52,080 nt of DNA from Nitrospinota bacterium (GTDB taxonomy: Bacteria > Nitrospinota_A > UBA7883). This document shows, piece by piece, positions 23,735 through 32,779 of this stretch (the first letter of the stretch is position 1; each line of letters starts with the position of its first letter). The stretch is from NCBI GenBank assembly GCA_029881335.1, contig JAOUMU010000007.1, positions 1 to 52,080 of the forward strand, given 5' to 3'. A model generated the notes under the pieces. That model made no database searches, was not told the origin of the DNA, and was given only the letters and a program-made list of their open reading frames with translations. Position numbers and translations under genes: made by a program.

Positions 23735-24238
23735 CTATTTCCCCTCCCGACCTGGCCAATGGTCGAAGTACTGCATGCTTGTTTTCTTGAATTCACGGAT
23801 GGAGAAAAGCACATCATACTTGTCTATCCCCACCGCCTCCGACATGCGCCTGGCGATGTCTCGCACCTCCTGCTCCGTCTGGCCATGGATCATGGTGAAC
23901 AGGTGGTATGGCCACCCCTCGAATGAAGGCCGCTCATACGCATGGCTCACCTCGATAAAGGAGGCCAGCTTCTCGCCTATCTCCTTGCGGCTAGCCTGGT
24001 CCGGCACGCTCCATATCCCCATGCCGTTGGCGCGGAATCCGGCCTTCTGGTGACGCAAGGTGGCGCCGAATCTCCTGTAGTATTTCTTTTCGCCGTAATC
24101 GCGTACTTTGGCGATCACCTCCTCCTCGGTCAACCCCACTTTGGTGGCGATGTCGGCAAAGGGAGTGAGCGTCATCGGCAATGTACCCTGCAGATGAGCC
24201 ATTATATCCGCGTCCCGCGGCGTTATCTCCTTTTTCAT
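23735..24238 (-). CDS. ahbB: Siroheme decarboxylase, subunit beta-like (AhbB)
   Basis: With AhbA it removes two acetate carboxyls from siroheme to give 12,18-didecarboxysiroheme, on the route to heme b (alternative pathway) or heme d1. The 167-residue Lrp/AsnC-like protein has an N-terminal winged-helix region (IATKVGLTEEEVIAKVRDY), YYRRFGATLRHQKAGFRANGM and SHAYERPSFEGWPYHLFTMIHG, characteristic of AhbB/NirD-H proteins. The conserved histidines (RHQKAG, SHAYER) are the ones implicated in siroheme binding. ATG 24238 follows GAGG closely; a TTG at 24247 would overlap ahbA. Confidence 0.9.
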   Translation of the reverse strand: MKKEITPRDADIMAHLQGTLPMTLTPFADIATKVGLTEEEVIAKVRDYGEKKYYRRFGATLRHQKAGFRANGMGIWSVPDQASRKEIGEKLASFIEVSHAYERPSFEGWPYHLFTMIHGQTEQEVRDIARRMSEAVGIDKYDVLFSIREFKKTSMQYFDHWPGREGK

Positions 24239-24243
24239 ATTCC

Positions 24244-24708
24244 TCAATCCCCTCCCGCTTCCTTGAACTGGAAGTCAACCTTGATCTTGAACTTCTGGAT
24301 CATCGGCATGTTATACACCGGCCCCATCCCGCATCGGCTTTCGATCTCACCCAGAGTGGCGGACACCGTCTCTTCGTCCGGGGCGATGAGGGTGAACCAT
24401 AAGTTGAACTCATGCGCCCGTTCATAGTTGTGGGTCACTCCAGGGTACTCCCCCACCACTGCGGCTGCCTCCTCGATCCTGCCAGAAGGGACCTTCATCG
24501 CGCACAAGGTTGAAGTCCACCCCAGCCCACGGGAATCAAAGCTGGCCCCCAGCCTGCGTATCACGCCGGAATCCACCATCGCCTTCACGCGGTTGAACGC
24601 GTCCTCTTCGGACAAGCCCACCACCGCGCCGATGGACTGGTATGGGTGGCTCTCCACGGGAAAACCGGTCTGTATCATATTCAGGATTTTTTTGTCAACA
24701 TCATCCAT
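24244..24708 (-). CDS. ahbA: Siroheme decarboxylase, subunit alpha-like (AhbA)
   Basis: The 154-residue partner of AhbB begins DDVDKKILNMIQTGFPVESHPYQSIGAVVGLSEEDAFNRVKAM, an Lrp-type helix-turn-helix without evident DNA role. SGVIRRLGASFDSRGLGWTSTLCAMKVP and VTHNYERAHEFNLWFTLIAP follow, the AhbA heme-pocket signatures. Together the two subunits mean this organism makes didecarboxysiroheme. No ahbC/ahbD radical SAM genes are nearby. It starts the ahbA-ahbB-pfkB-TM-rsmD run; a GGCGGC-N7-GCCGCC stem lies just upstream (24743-24761). Confidence 0.9.
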   Translation of the reverse strand: MDDVDKKILNMIQTGFPVESHPYQSIGAVVGLSEEDAFNRVKAMVDSGVIRRLGASFDSRGLGWTSTLCAMKVPSGRIEEAAAVVGEYPGVTHNYERAHEFNLWFTLIAPDEETVSATLGEIESRCGMGPVYNMPMIQKFKIKVDFQFKEAGGD

Positions 24709-24811
24709 GGTCTATTGCCTTGAGTTATGGAAAATACTCCATGGCGGCAGTAAAAGCCGCCGGATCGAACAATAAACTTACACTTTGTGAAGGGGCGCCG
24801 TCTAGTCATAA

Positions 24812-27800
24812 GTGTGCCAGCAAAGCCATATTCCCCCTTCATGCTCCATTGCCCGTCTGGTATCATGGGCCGATCAGTTCCTTCTCCAGGTGACAGTCCT
24901 TTTGAATAAAGCGCATCTCTCCGGTATTGTGGCGGCGTTGACCGCGATCCATGTACTCGCCGCATGGGTTATTCCATTGCGCTATCCGGCATACTCCCCA
25001 TCGGACGATCCAGCCACGTACTGGGTCGGAAAAAGCGCGGCTCACGCCAAGGCTGTCCTCCCCCTGGTTCCAGACAGGCTGCCTGGCCCGCTGGACGCAT
25101 GGGCCGGTGGTGAGGGCAAGCGCATCGTCATGGAAGCGCCATCCTCGGGGGCGGTGATGGAGATAGCTTTCGCGGATACTCATGAGACGCAGCCGCCTCT
25201 GATCAGGGTATCGGCAGGTGAAGTGATCCTGGCCGAGTTCCGGCCGCCGAAAGGATCCGGTGGGGGAAAGGAAGATATATCCGATCCCTTCTTCACGCAA
25301 AAGGTCTCCGTCTCCTCCGCCCAACTGGCGTCCTCTGGAGGAGAGGTAACCATCTTTACAATGGATGGATCATGGGCCAGGCTCCATTCCGTCACTTTCC
25401 GGGCCATGCCGCCGATATGGGAGGCGCTCATCGCCATCATGGCCCTGGGCCTTTTCTTCTTCTTCAATACTCGCCCAGGCCCGGTGAAGGAGCGGGAAGA
25501 AGAGGCGCCGGCCAGCAGCCCTGCGGTCATTGCCGCATCCGCCATCGGTTCACTGGTAGTGGCCATTGTGCTGCCTGGGCCGCATTTCGGCCTATTGGAT
25601 GGGCTTCCCCTCTCCACCCTGGAGGAGACCGTGGCGCTGATGGTGGCCATACCCGCGCTGGCTATTCTTGGCCCAAGGTTCTTCCGGTTGCGGTTGCCCG
25701 CCGCCGCCGCTTTCTTCTTGCTGGCGATTAAGTTGGGGCTCTGGATGGGCGCGCCGGTGGGAGGGATGGGATTGAAAATATTCGACACTCCTGTGGAAGC
25801 TGATCGCGGTGAATACAAACGCACATACGACACACTTGTCAACCCTGGCATGTCCGCCAGGATCACAGCTCCTCTTCTCGAAGGAAGCCAGTTTCCAGTA
25901 GACTGGTTGTGGCGGCGCGACTCCCGGTTCACTCTCATCTCCTACCCCTTCAAAAGAGAAGCCAGGGAATCCCATCAGGGGGGGCACTGGATCGCCGCGC
26001 GCGTAGAGGCATGGGTGGATGTGCCGCCCGGACAGAAGCTGGCCTTCATAACGGTGGGAGCGGAGAAGGGGACGATTTCCGTACTCACATCCGGCGCAGG
26101 GGAGAGAGAATACATATCCTCAACCGTAGGTGAGGAGCCCCTTGCGCCGGATCGGCTGATCCCCTCCGGTGTGTCACACATCTCTGGTGACTTTGTCTTC
26201 ACCCTTGACGTGGCCAGGCACTACGCGCTGGCCCAGGCGCTGGTGGGTCCGGATGGAGATATGGCGGATGCCATAGAGGCTGGCGCCGTGTGGATGGACG
26301 AGGACTCCGCCCGCTCTTCTTCCCTCCGGCGATGGATGGCCCGGATAGGCGCGGCATTTTTGGATTGGGGTATGGCGGCGCTGCTGGCGTGGTGGGGGAT
26401 CTGGACCCTCTCGTATATGCGTAGCCGGGGCGAGGCCAGTCCTGCCCTTCTGGTGGCAGGGATATTGGCGGCTGTCGCTCCCTTTGCCCTGGCGGGGGTG
26501 GACCTCTCTTCGGGCAGCGTGGCCTCAATGTGGATCATTCCTCTGATGGTGGCGGGCGCGATGGCGTACTGGGCGTGGGCGATGGCCACAGAAGTCGACG
26601 CGGCCCGAAACCAGGCGTTGACAGCCGCCGCGGCTGGGGGTTTGGCGGGTGTGGGGTTATGGCCGATTCTGGTCAACGATTGCGGCGGCGGCGCATGGAC
26701 TCCCGTGGGATTGAGCACGCTGGTGGCGGGAGTGTTGTACGTCCACTGGCTCAAGGTCCGCCCATCGGGGCAGAATGATAAGGGAGGCGACCGACCTTCC
26801 TTCACCCTATTCACGGGGATGTTGATCTTTCCCTGGTTCATCTGGAAATGGCACGATAAGACTGGGAAGTTTTTCCCCTATGACGATTTGTCCGACTTCC
26901 TTACCTACCAGGTTTTCGCCCGGGAAATTTGGGTGGAGGGGGACTGGTGGCACGCCGCCGGGGAGCCGGTATTTTTCTACCAACCCGGCTACCGCTACAT
27001 CGCCGGAGCGCTTCATGCCATGTTCGGCCAGTCGTTTCTGGCCCAGAGTATTCTGGAGCTTTGGGCGATCCTGCTGACATGCGCGGCGTTGGGCGTCATC
27101 GGGCGATGGGGGGGGCTTGGCGCCAGGACATCGGCGGTCGCCCAGTTCGCATATATCGCGTTGCTGTTTGGTCCCCACTTCATGACCCATGTGGGGCTTG
27201 GCATGCAGGAGCTGACCGCCAACCTGTTTCTCTTCGCCGTGATAATCCTGGTCGCCCGCTCCGGCGCCGATCCATGGCCAATGGCGGTGGCGGGGCTTGT
27301 GGCGGTATTGGCGTTCTGGCTACGCTTCGACAGGCTGGGAGTATTGGCGGCGGCGGTAATTTTCTGCATGGCCCCAGCGGGGGGAAGCGCCCGGCAGGCG
27401 TGGGGAACATTGTATGGCGAATTTCGCGCCAGGTGGAAACCGGTGGGCATATACCTTTCCATCCTGGCGGCGGGAGTGGCGGCGGTGGCTTTGCGGAATC
27501 TTGTATTCGGTGGTGATCCGGCCCTGCTCTATCGGGAGAATATGGATCTTCTGACGTGCAAGGATATGGCTTGCTCCCTGCGCGGATATCGCCAGATACT
27601 TGCCGGATCGATCACCTGCCTGGATCGGGCGGGAGTGGTGATGATAGCCGGGGTGGTGGGCGCCATCGCCGCCATGGTTATAAGACCATCATGGCTGCGT
27701 GGAGTCCCGGTCTCCATGGGGCTTCTTATCCTGGGGTTGCTGGCCCCCTATTGGGTGGGAGGGCCCACCAATTTCGAGCCGAAGTTTAGCATGCATCTTT

Positions 27801-27865
27801 TGCCGATAGCCGCCATATGCCTCGTCCTGACGTTTCACTCCATCCTGACCAGAAGGAGGATTTAG
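24812..27865 (+). CDS. Large polytopic membrane protein, GT-C glycosyltransferase-like
   Basis: The protein has up to 1017 residues and about 20 hydrophobic segments. The N-terminal part has one helix and a periplasmic beta domain (about 60-190), then helices, a second soluble domain (about 330-480), and a large membrane domain. In the C-terminal half, DDLSDFLTYQVFAREI followed by GEPVFFYQPGYRYIAGALH resembles the first extracytoplasmic loop of GT-C enzymes such as PMT and ArnT, where acidic residues are catalytic. Transfer of a lipid-linked sugar is inferred. The start is uncertain: GTG at 24812 as given, or GTG at 24890. Confidence 0.6.
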   Translation: MCQQSHIPPSCSIARLVSWADQFLLQVTVLLNKAHLSGIVAALTAIHVLAAWVIPLRYPAYSPSDDPATYWVGKSAAHAKAVLPLVPDRLPGPLDAWAGGEGKRIVMEAPSSGAVMEIAFADTHETQPPLIRVSAGEVILAEFRPPKGSGGGKEDISDPFFTQKVSVSSAQLASSGGEVTIFTMDGSWARLHSVTFRAMPPIWEALIAIMALGLFFFFNTRPGPVKEREEEAPASSPAVIAASAIGSLVVAIVLPGPHFGLLDGLPLSTLEETVALMVAIPALAILGPRFFRLRLPAAAAFFLLAIKLGLWMGAPVGGMGLKIFDTPVEADRGEYKRTYDTLVNPGMSARITAPLLEGSQFPVDWLWRRDSRFTLISYPFKREARESHQGGHWIAARVEAWVDVPPGQKLAFITVGAEKGTISVLTSGAGEREYISSTVGEEPLAPDRLIPSGVSHISGDFVFTLDVARHYALAQALVGPDGDMADAIEAGAVWMDEDSARSSSLRRWMARIGAAFLDWGMAALLAWWGIWTLSYMRSRGEASPALLVAGILAAVAPFALAGVDLSSGSVASMWIIPLMVAGAMAYWAWAMATEVDAARNQALTAAAAGGLAGVGLWPILVNDCGGGAWTPVGLSTLVAGVLYVHWLKVRPSGQNDKGGDRPSFTLFTGMLIFPWFIWKWHDKTGKFFPYDDLSDFLTYQVFAREIWVEGDWWHAAGEPVFFYQPGYRYIAGALHAMFGQSFLAQSILELWAILLTCAALGVIGRWGGLGARTSAVAQFAYIALLFGPHFMTHVGLGMQELTANLFLFAVIILVARSGADPWPMAVAGLVAVLAFWLRFDRLGVLAAAVIFCMAPAGGSARQAWGTLYGEFRARWKPVGIYLSILAAGVAAVALRNLVFGGDPALLYRENMDLLTCKDMACSLRGYRQILAGSITCLDRAGVVMIAGVVGAIAAMVIRPSWLRGVPVSMGLLILGLLAPYWVGGPTNFEPKFSMHLLPIAAICLVLTFHSILTRRRI

Positions 27866-28482
27866 CCAGACCGCCTGGTTTCCTCCCTGGCTCCAGGCCA
27901 CCGAAGCGGCAGAAAAGCAGACACCCCGCTTTTATATTTGACATACTCATCGCCGAACCTGGAGGTCAACCGCTCCTCCTCCAGCCTGGCGCCGAGGAGG
28001 ATGTATATGGAGAGGATCAGATTGGTGACCAGCGCCGCATCGGTGAGCGGCCTGCTCCATAGCAGAATGAAAGCCAAGCTGTAGAGAGGGTGGCGCACAT
28101 AGCGAAGGGGGCCGCCGGTCCTGAACTCTCCATCCACAGGAGGAGCGGAGGGCCCATGAGAAGGGGAGAGACCGGAGATGTTGGTCCCCCGATAGTGAAA
28201 GATCGCCCATATGAACGCCGCGACTACGGAATAGAAAATGGCCTGGCGCGCCATGTCCCATGACCCAAGGCGCAGCAGCGTCTCCCCTGCCCATCGTTTT
28301 TCCATAAGGACCGGCGGAAGGACCGTCACTATGGCGAAGATGTTGTACATCAGGCGATACCATGGGGCCAACCGGCCCATGACTCGCCGAAGGGCGCTCT
28401 CCACCGCTGTTGCGGCCAGGAGAGAGTGGAACAGGCAGAACAGCGCCCACGCCGCCGCCAATAAAGCGTATTGACTGGTCAT
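27862..28482 (-). CDS. Isoprenylcysteine methyltransferase-like / NnrU-like membrane protein
   Basis: The 206-residue protein has five or six hydrophobic helices. The C-terminal motif GPLRYVRHPLYSLAFILLW and RLEEERLTSRFGDEYVKYKSGV is the SAM-binding signature of the ICMT/PEMT family of membrane methyltransferases, to which NnrU and methanethiol S-methyltransferases are also related. The substrate cannot be read from sequence. It faces the GT-C-like gene tail to tail with a 4-base overlap, so the two mRNAs are complementary at their ends. Confidence 0.8.
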   Translation of the reverse strand: MTSQYALLAAAWALFCLFHSLLAATAVESALRRVMGRLAPWYRLMYNIFAIVTVLPPVLMEKRWAGETLLRLGSWDMARQAIFYSVVAAFIWAIFHYRGTNISGLSPSHGPSAPPVDGEFRTGGPLRYVRHPLYSLAFILLWSRPLTDAALVTNLILSIYILLGARLEEERLTSRFGDEYVKYKSGVSAFLPLRWPGAREETRRSG

Positions 28483-28519
28483 CTTCAGCGGAGTTTAACT
28501 GCAAATCTTTCTGAACCGG

Positions 28520-28849
28520 TCAATCGGTTTCCGGCGGAGGCGGAGTGGCTTCCCTGGTTGACAGCTTGGCTTCCAGATCCTCTATTTTTTTCTTCAGCTC
28601 ATCCATTTCGCTCTTGCGGGCCAGCCCCGCCTCGTCGAGGGCTTTTTTCACCCCATCCTCCACGGTCTTTTCCAGTTTTTCCTTGTACTCCGCCTGGTTC
28701 TTTTCAAATTCCTCGAAAAGCCGTTCACCCTCCTCCTTGCTGGCTTTGCTGATATCCGCCAGATCCTCGGAAAGTTTTTTCAGGTTCTCCTTGGACAGCC
28801 ATATGGCGCCCATGCCAATCTTGGCTATATCCTTGAAAGCATCAAACAT
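28520..28849 (-). CDS. Phasin-like coiled-coil protein
   Basis: The 109-residue protein is mostly helical: MFDAFKDIAKIGMGAIWLSKENLKKLSEDLADISK, then a charged coiled coil, and ARKSEMDELKKKIEDLEAKL, the hallmark end of phasin/PhaF-PhaI-like proteins, followed by a Pro-rich tail. It has no signal peptide. Phasins coat polyhydroxyalkanoate granules, but similar proteins beside UbiB-type genes are common without PHA genes, so the role is open. ATG 28849 follows GGAGG; the longer frame overlaps ubiB. Confidence 0.75.
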   Translation of the reverse strand: MFDAFKDIAKIGMGAIWLSKENLKKLSEDLADISKASKEEGERLFEEFEKNQAEYKEKLEKTVEDGVKKALDEAGLARKSEMDELKKKIEDLEAKLSTREATPPPPETD

Positions 28850-28887
28850 TTTCACACCTCCTGTTAATTGGTTGACTCCATTATTAT

Positions 28888-30543
28888 TCACTCCAGCCTG
28901 CCGGATATGGTGATGGCCCACATAATCCTGATCCCCATCAGCAGCGACACTATAAATCCGGCCATTCCCAGCGCCGAATATCCGTAAATCACCGGAGGCG
29001 CCTGGGAGCTGAGCAACATGGCCGAGCCCACGAAAAGCGCCGCGTTGAGTATCCCGAACACCAGCCGGTTGGCCGAATGTTCCAGCCCCCTGTGCTCCAT
29101 ATGGATCTCCAAGGACCCAGCCCGGAACCGCTCCAGGATATCCGCCAGCGACGCCGGCGCCGTCTCCATAAAGCTTTCCATCTCGTCATAAAAGCGTCCC
29201 AGCTTTATCATCCTGCGTCCCACGGAGTATTTCATGACGTTCATTTTGGTCTGGTATGGGGCCACCAGGGAGATGAGGCTAAACTCCGCGGATAGGCACC
29301 TGGCCGAGCCCTCCAGCGTGACCAGAGTCTTTATCAGCAGCATGATTTCCACCGGCAGGACGATGTGGTGGCGGTGGATGACGGACACCATCTCGTTGAG
29401 CGCCTCAAAAAGGCGCAGTTTGGAGATGGGAAGCCCGCCGTAATAGGCGACAAAATCCGCTACATCGGCGCCCAGAGCGGAGTAGTCCAGGGCCGGCGGG
29501 GTGGAGCCGGCGCGGGTGATTATCCTGGCCAGTTTGTCGCTGTCCTTTTCGATGGCCGCGGAAGCCATGTCTTCTATATGTTCTCGCATCCTGGGGGAGA
29601 GCCTCCCCATCATTCCGAAATCGATCAGGCCCACCGTCTCCCCCTCGCACATCATCAGGTTGCCCGGATGCGGGTCCGCATGATAGAAGCCATTGATGAA
29701 GATCATTTTCAGGAATATTTCGGCGCCCTTCTGTGCCAGCTTTTGCCTGTTCACCCCCGCCACCGGCTGCTTGGCGATTTCACCAAAGGGAACGCCCTCC
29801 ATCCACTCCATGATCAGAACCCGGCTGGTGGTGATGTCCTCCCTTACGTAGGGTATCTTCACGGATGGCTCCTCCTCAAAGTCCTCATACAGACTCATGA
29901 TGTTGCGCGCTTCCCGGTTGTAGTCCATCTCCCGGGTAATGGTCCTGGCAAAGCTTTCCACCGTCTCCCTGGGACGGTAGTAGCGCGACTCGTCCACATA
30001 ATCCTCCAGCAGCCCCGCCAGGTCCGCCAGGATTTCCACATCGGTCTCCACCATATCGCGGATCCCCTTCCGCTGCACCTTCACGGCCACCTTCTCGCCG
30101 CCGGGCAAAACAGCCATATGCACCTGCCCGATAGATGCGGACGCCACTGGCTCCCTCTCGAACTCCTGAAACACTTCCTCCGGGGGGGCGCCAAGTTCCT
30201 TGCCCAGGGTGCGCTCGATAGACTCGTAAGGCTCCGGACGGACGTTGGATTGCAGTTTTTTCAGTTCGTCAGACATGGGGATACCCACCAAGTCTGGACG
30301 GACAGAGAGAACCTGGCCGAACTTGACGAATGTGGGGCCAAGGTCCGTGAGTGCCCGGCGCACCCGCTCCTCGGTGGAGGCTTCCATCAGCTCCATGGAG
30401 GTCTGGCGGCCAAGGATCTCTTTTGCGAAATCCAGGTCCAGACGGTGGGCCCAGTCCGCCAGGCCGTACTTCACCAGTACGGAAAATATCTCCCGATACC
30501 GCGTGATATAGCGGCTCGCCTTGCGAAGTTTACCTAAGGCCAT
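28888..30543 (-). CDS. ubiB: ABC1/AarF/UbiB family atypical kinase
   Basis: UbiB-type proteins are ATPases needed for ubiquinone synthesis or distribution. The 551 residues include TDLGPTFVKFGQVLSVRPDLVG (family KxGQ motif region), EPVASASIGQVHMAVL (alanine-rich loop in place of a P-loop), VAVKVQRKG (lysine), ADPHPGN (catalytic loop) and IDFGMMGRL (metal-binding DFG). Two helices at the C-terminus (about 495-545) anchor it in the membrane. It is 34 bases after udk and upstream of the phasin-like gene. Its presence fits a quinone-dependent respiratory chain. Confidence 0.93.
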   Translation of the reverse strand: MALGKLRKASRYITRYREIFSVLVKYGLADWAHRLDLDFAKEILGRQTSMELMEASTEERVRRALTDLGPTFVKFGQVLSVRPDLVGIPMSDELKKLQSNVRPEPYESIERTLGKELGAPPEEVFQEFEREPVASASIGQVHMAVLPGGEKVAVKVQRKGIRDMVETDVEILADLAGLLEDYVDESRYYRPRETVESFARTITREMDYNREARNIMSLYEDFEEEPSVKIPYVREDITTSRVLIMEWMEGVPFGEIAKQPVAGVNRQKLAQKGAEIFLKMIFINGFYHADPHPGNLMMCEGETVGLIDFGMMGRLSPRMREHIEDMASAAIEKDSDKLARIITRAGSTPPALDYSALGADVADFVAYYGGLPISKLRLFEALNEMVSVIHRHHIVLPVEIMLLIKTLVTLEGSARCLSAEFSLISLVAPYQTKMNVMKYSVGRRMIKLGRFYDEMESFMETAPASLADILERFRAGSLEIHMEHRGLEHSANRLVFGILNAALFVGSAMLLSSQAPPVIYGYSALGMAGFIVSLLMGIRIMWAITISGRLE

Positions 30544-30577
30544 GATTCATCAGTTGTTTGTCCCTTATAAGGTAATT

Positions 30578-31201
30578 TTACACCAACAAACCGTTTAATC
30601 GATCAGCAATCGCGTCCAGGTCGGCGTAATTCATGGCGTTCCAGTCCAATGTGGTGTCCGCCTCGGCGCGAGAGGGGGCGGTGAATTCCAGATATGCCGG
30701 CTCCACGGTTTCGTTAAACTGGCGGATCACCGATTCCCGGGTACGGCCCCTGTAGGCCACATCCCGCTCTATCCTGCGGCGCAGACGCTCCTCCCGTTGA
30801 GCTTCTACAAATATTCTGTACCCGAGAAGCGGCGAAACGGCGGGAGAGTGAAATAGCAATATTCCCTCCACTATCACCACCCCGGAAGGCTGGATCAACG
30901 TGGCTTTCGGACGGCTGGAGTGGTTGGCGTAATCATATTCCGGGACCGGTACTGCGCGGCCCAGTTTAAGGCTGGCCAGATCCTGGGCCAACTGGTCGAA
31001 GTCCAGCGCCTCCGGCACATCGTAATTCAGGCGGATTCGCTGATTCTCCGGGATATCGCTGTGGTCGATGAAGTATCGATCCACCTCAAGGACAACAGGG
31101 CGGTGGGAACCCAGCCTTTGGGCCAGCAGCCGCGCCACAGTGGTCTTCCCTGCGGCAGACCCGCCGGAGATTCCCACAATCAAACACTCTTTCGCTCTCA
31201 T
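30578..31201 (-). CDS. udk: Uridine kinase family protein
   Basis: It phosphorylates uridine or cytidine with ATP or GTP. The 207 residues include the P-loop GISGGSAAGKTT, LEVDRYFIDHSDIP (DxYY-like substrate motif), YDVPEALDFDQLAQDL, PVPEYDYANHSR-like segment and VVIVEGILLFHSP, then RRIERDVAYRGRTRESV forming the LID. All are standard for the Udk/PRK family; phosphoribulokinase is excluded by length and the usual uridine-kinase motifs. ATG 31201 follows GAGG; a GTG three codons earlier is less likely. It heads the udk-ubiB-phasin run. Confidence 0.9.
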   Translation of the reverse strand: MRAKECLIVGISGGSAAGKTTVARLLAQRLGSHRPVVLEVDRYFIDHSDIPENQRIRLNYDVPEALDFDQLAQDLASLKLGRAVPVPEYDYANHSSRPKATLIQPSGVVIVEGILLFHSPAVSPLLGYRIFVEAQREERLRRRIERDVAYRGRTRESVIRQFNETVEPAYLEFTAPSRAEADTTLDWNAMNYADLDAIADRLNGLLV

Positions 31202-31397
31202 ATCCCTCACATATCCGATTAGCCAGGAAGCGTGTTTTCAAAGTATAATGCCAGATGTGATCGATTTGGGAGGATTGTTGCCCGCCGGGCATTAATTGGG
31301 ATGTAAAGGCGATCCGGGGCCTTTTACCTGCCAGAGTATCTTAGACCTTGAGGGCGGGGCTCTGCCCGTTTTGTTTTTCGCCATTTGATTTCTAATT

Positions 31398-32777
31398 ATG
31401 ATTGAACCGAGAGTCTACATTATATCGAGAAAGGATCCGGCCCACATAGCGCTGGCGGAAGCCTTGAGGGTGGAGGGCTATGGGGTAACCATGGCTCCCC
31501 CCGGACCGGAGGCGCTCGAATCCATCTCCAGCGCCCTTCCGGAGATCGCCATCATAGACATGGAAGGGACGGATGGCGGCAGGTTGAAGCTTTGCAGGGA
31601 GCTGAAAACCAACGAGGCGACCAGGGGGATATCGCTTCTGATCGCCTCGGAGACAGATGTGGGGCGGAGCGTGTGGGAAGGGGTGAACCAGTGGGCCGAC
31701 GACTTTTTGAAAAAACCGCTGGATCATCATGAGCTTTTCGCCCGATTGAGAATCCACCTGCGGATGCACCAGTATCACATGAAGCTCGAAAAGCTGGTTT
31801 TCTTCGCCAGAAAGATCTACGCCAGGGACCTGGATGGGATAGCCCAGGCGATGCGGGAGGAATTTACATCTTTTGTGAGGGCGGACAGGTATTCGCTCTT
31901 CGTGGTGGATGATGACGGAAGGAAGATGAGGCTTCTGGTGCATAATCACATAGAAGCCGCCATGGATCACATGGAAGTGTCGCTGGAAAACTCCCCCATC
32001 ATGGCCGAAGCGCGGCGGAGGCTGACCGCGGTGCTGGAGACAAACTATACCGAATCCTCCTATTTTTCGGGGGCTACCAGGGAAAAGTATTCCGATGACT
32101 TTGCGCTCTGCGTCCCCCTGCATGTGGGGGAAGAATTCCTGGGGGCGCTAAACCTAAACGGAAACCAGGCCGGGTTTTTCAACCGGCTGAACATGGACCT
32201 GCTGGCGCTGATCGGCGAGATCCTCTCCGCCGGAATAAACAATGCCCTGCGCCTGGAGACCCTACGGCGGCTGGCCATTACCGATGGGCTGACCGGGCTT
32301 TTGAACCATAGAAGCTTCCACGAGCGGCTATCCTCCGAATTCGAGCGAAGCCGCAGGTTTTCCACCCCCCTGACATGCGTAATGGTGGATATCGATTTCT
32401 TTAAAAAGATAAACGACAAACATGGCCACCAGTCCGGCGACACGATCCTCGCCCGGCTGGCGGACCGGCTGAAAGGGCACCTTCGCAAGATAGATATCGC
32501 CGCCCGCTACGGCGGCGAGGAATTCGCCCTTCTGCTGCCCCAGACCTCGGCCAGGGACGCCATGGTTGTGGCGGAAAGAATCCGGGAGGATGTGGCGGCT
32601 TCCAGGATCGATACCATGGGGGGCAAAATAAAAGTGACTATCTCCCTGGGGATAGCCGATTCCGACGGGGAGAACATTTACACTGGAGCGGAGCTTTTGC
32701 ATCGTTCGGACAAAGCGCTGTATGCGGCGAAAAGGGGAGGCCGAAATAAATCCGTGATCTTTGGAGTGGATGAATAA
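31398..32777 (+). CDS. REC-GAF-GGDEF diguanylate cyclase
   Basis: The 459-residue signalling enzyme makes cyclic di-GMP from GTP. Residues 1-125 form a response-receiver domain (PEIAIIDMEG, phosphoacceptor aspartate; FLKKPLD, conserved lysine). Residues about 140-290 form a GAF-like domain (LFVVDDDGRKMRLLV, VLETNYTESSYF). Residues 300-455 form GGDEF with RYGGEEFALLLP, the active GGEEF variant. The inhibitory I-site RKID lies five residues before the motif, so product inhibition is likely. No kinase is adjacent. The stop is two bases before plsY, so the two may be co-transcribed. Confidence 0.93.
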   Translation: MIEPRVYIISRKDPAHIALAEALRVEGYGVTMAPPGPEALESISSALPEIAIIDMEGTDGGRLKLCRELKTNEATRGISLLIASETDVGRSVWEGVNQWADDFLKKPLDHHELFARLRIHLRMHQYHMKLEKLVFFARKIYARDLDGIAQAMREEFTSFVRADRYSLFVVDDDGRKMRLLVHNHIEAAMDHMEVSLENSPIMAEARRRLTAVLETNYTESSYFSGATREKYSDDFALCVPLHVGEEFLGALNLNGNQAGFFNRLNMDLLALIGEILSAGINNALRLETLRRLAITDGLTGLLNHRSFHERLSSEFERSRRFSTPLTCVMVDIDFFKKINDKHGHQSGDTILARLADRLKGHLRKIDIAARYGGEEFALLLPQTSARDAMVVAERIREDVAASRIDTMGGKIKVTISLGIADSDGENIYTGAELLHRSDKALYAAKRGGRNKSVIFGVDE

Positions 32778-32779
32778 CC

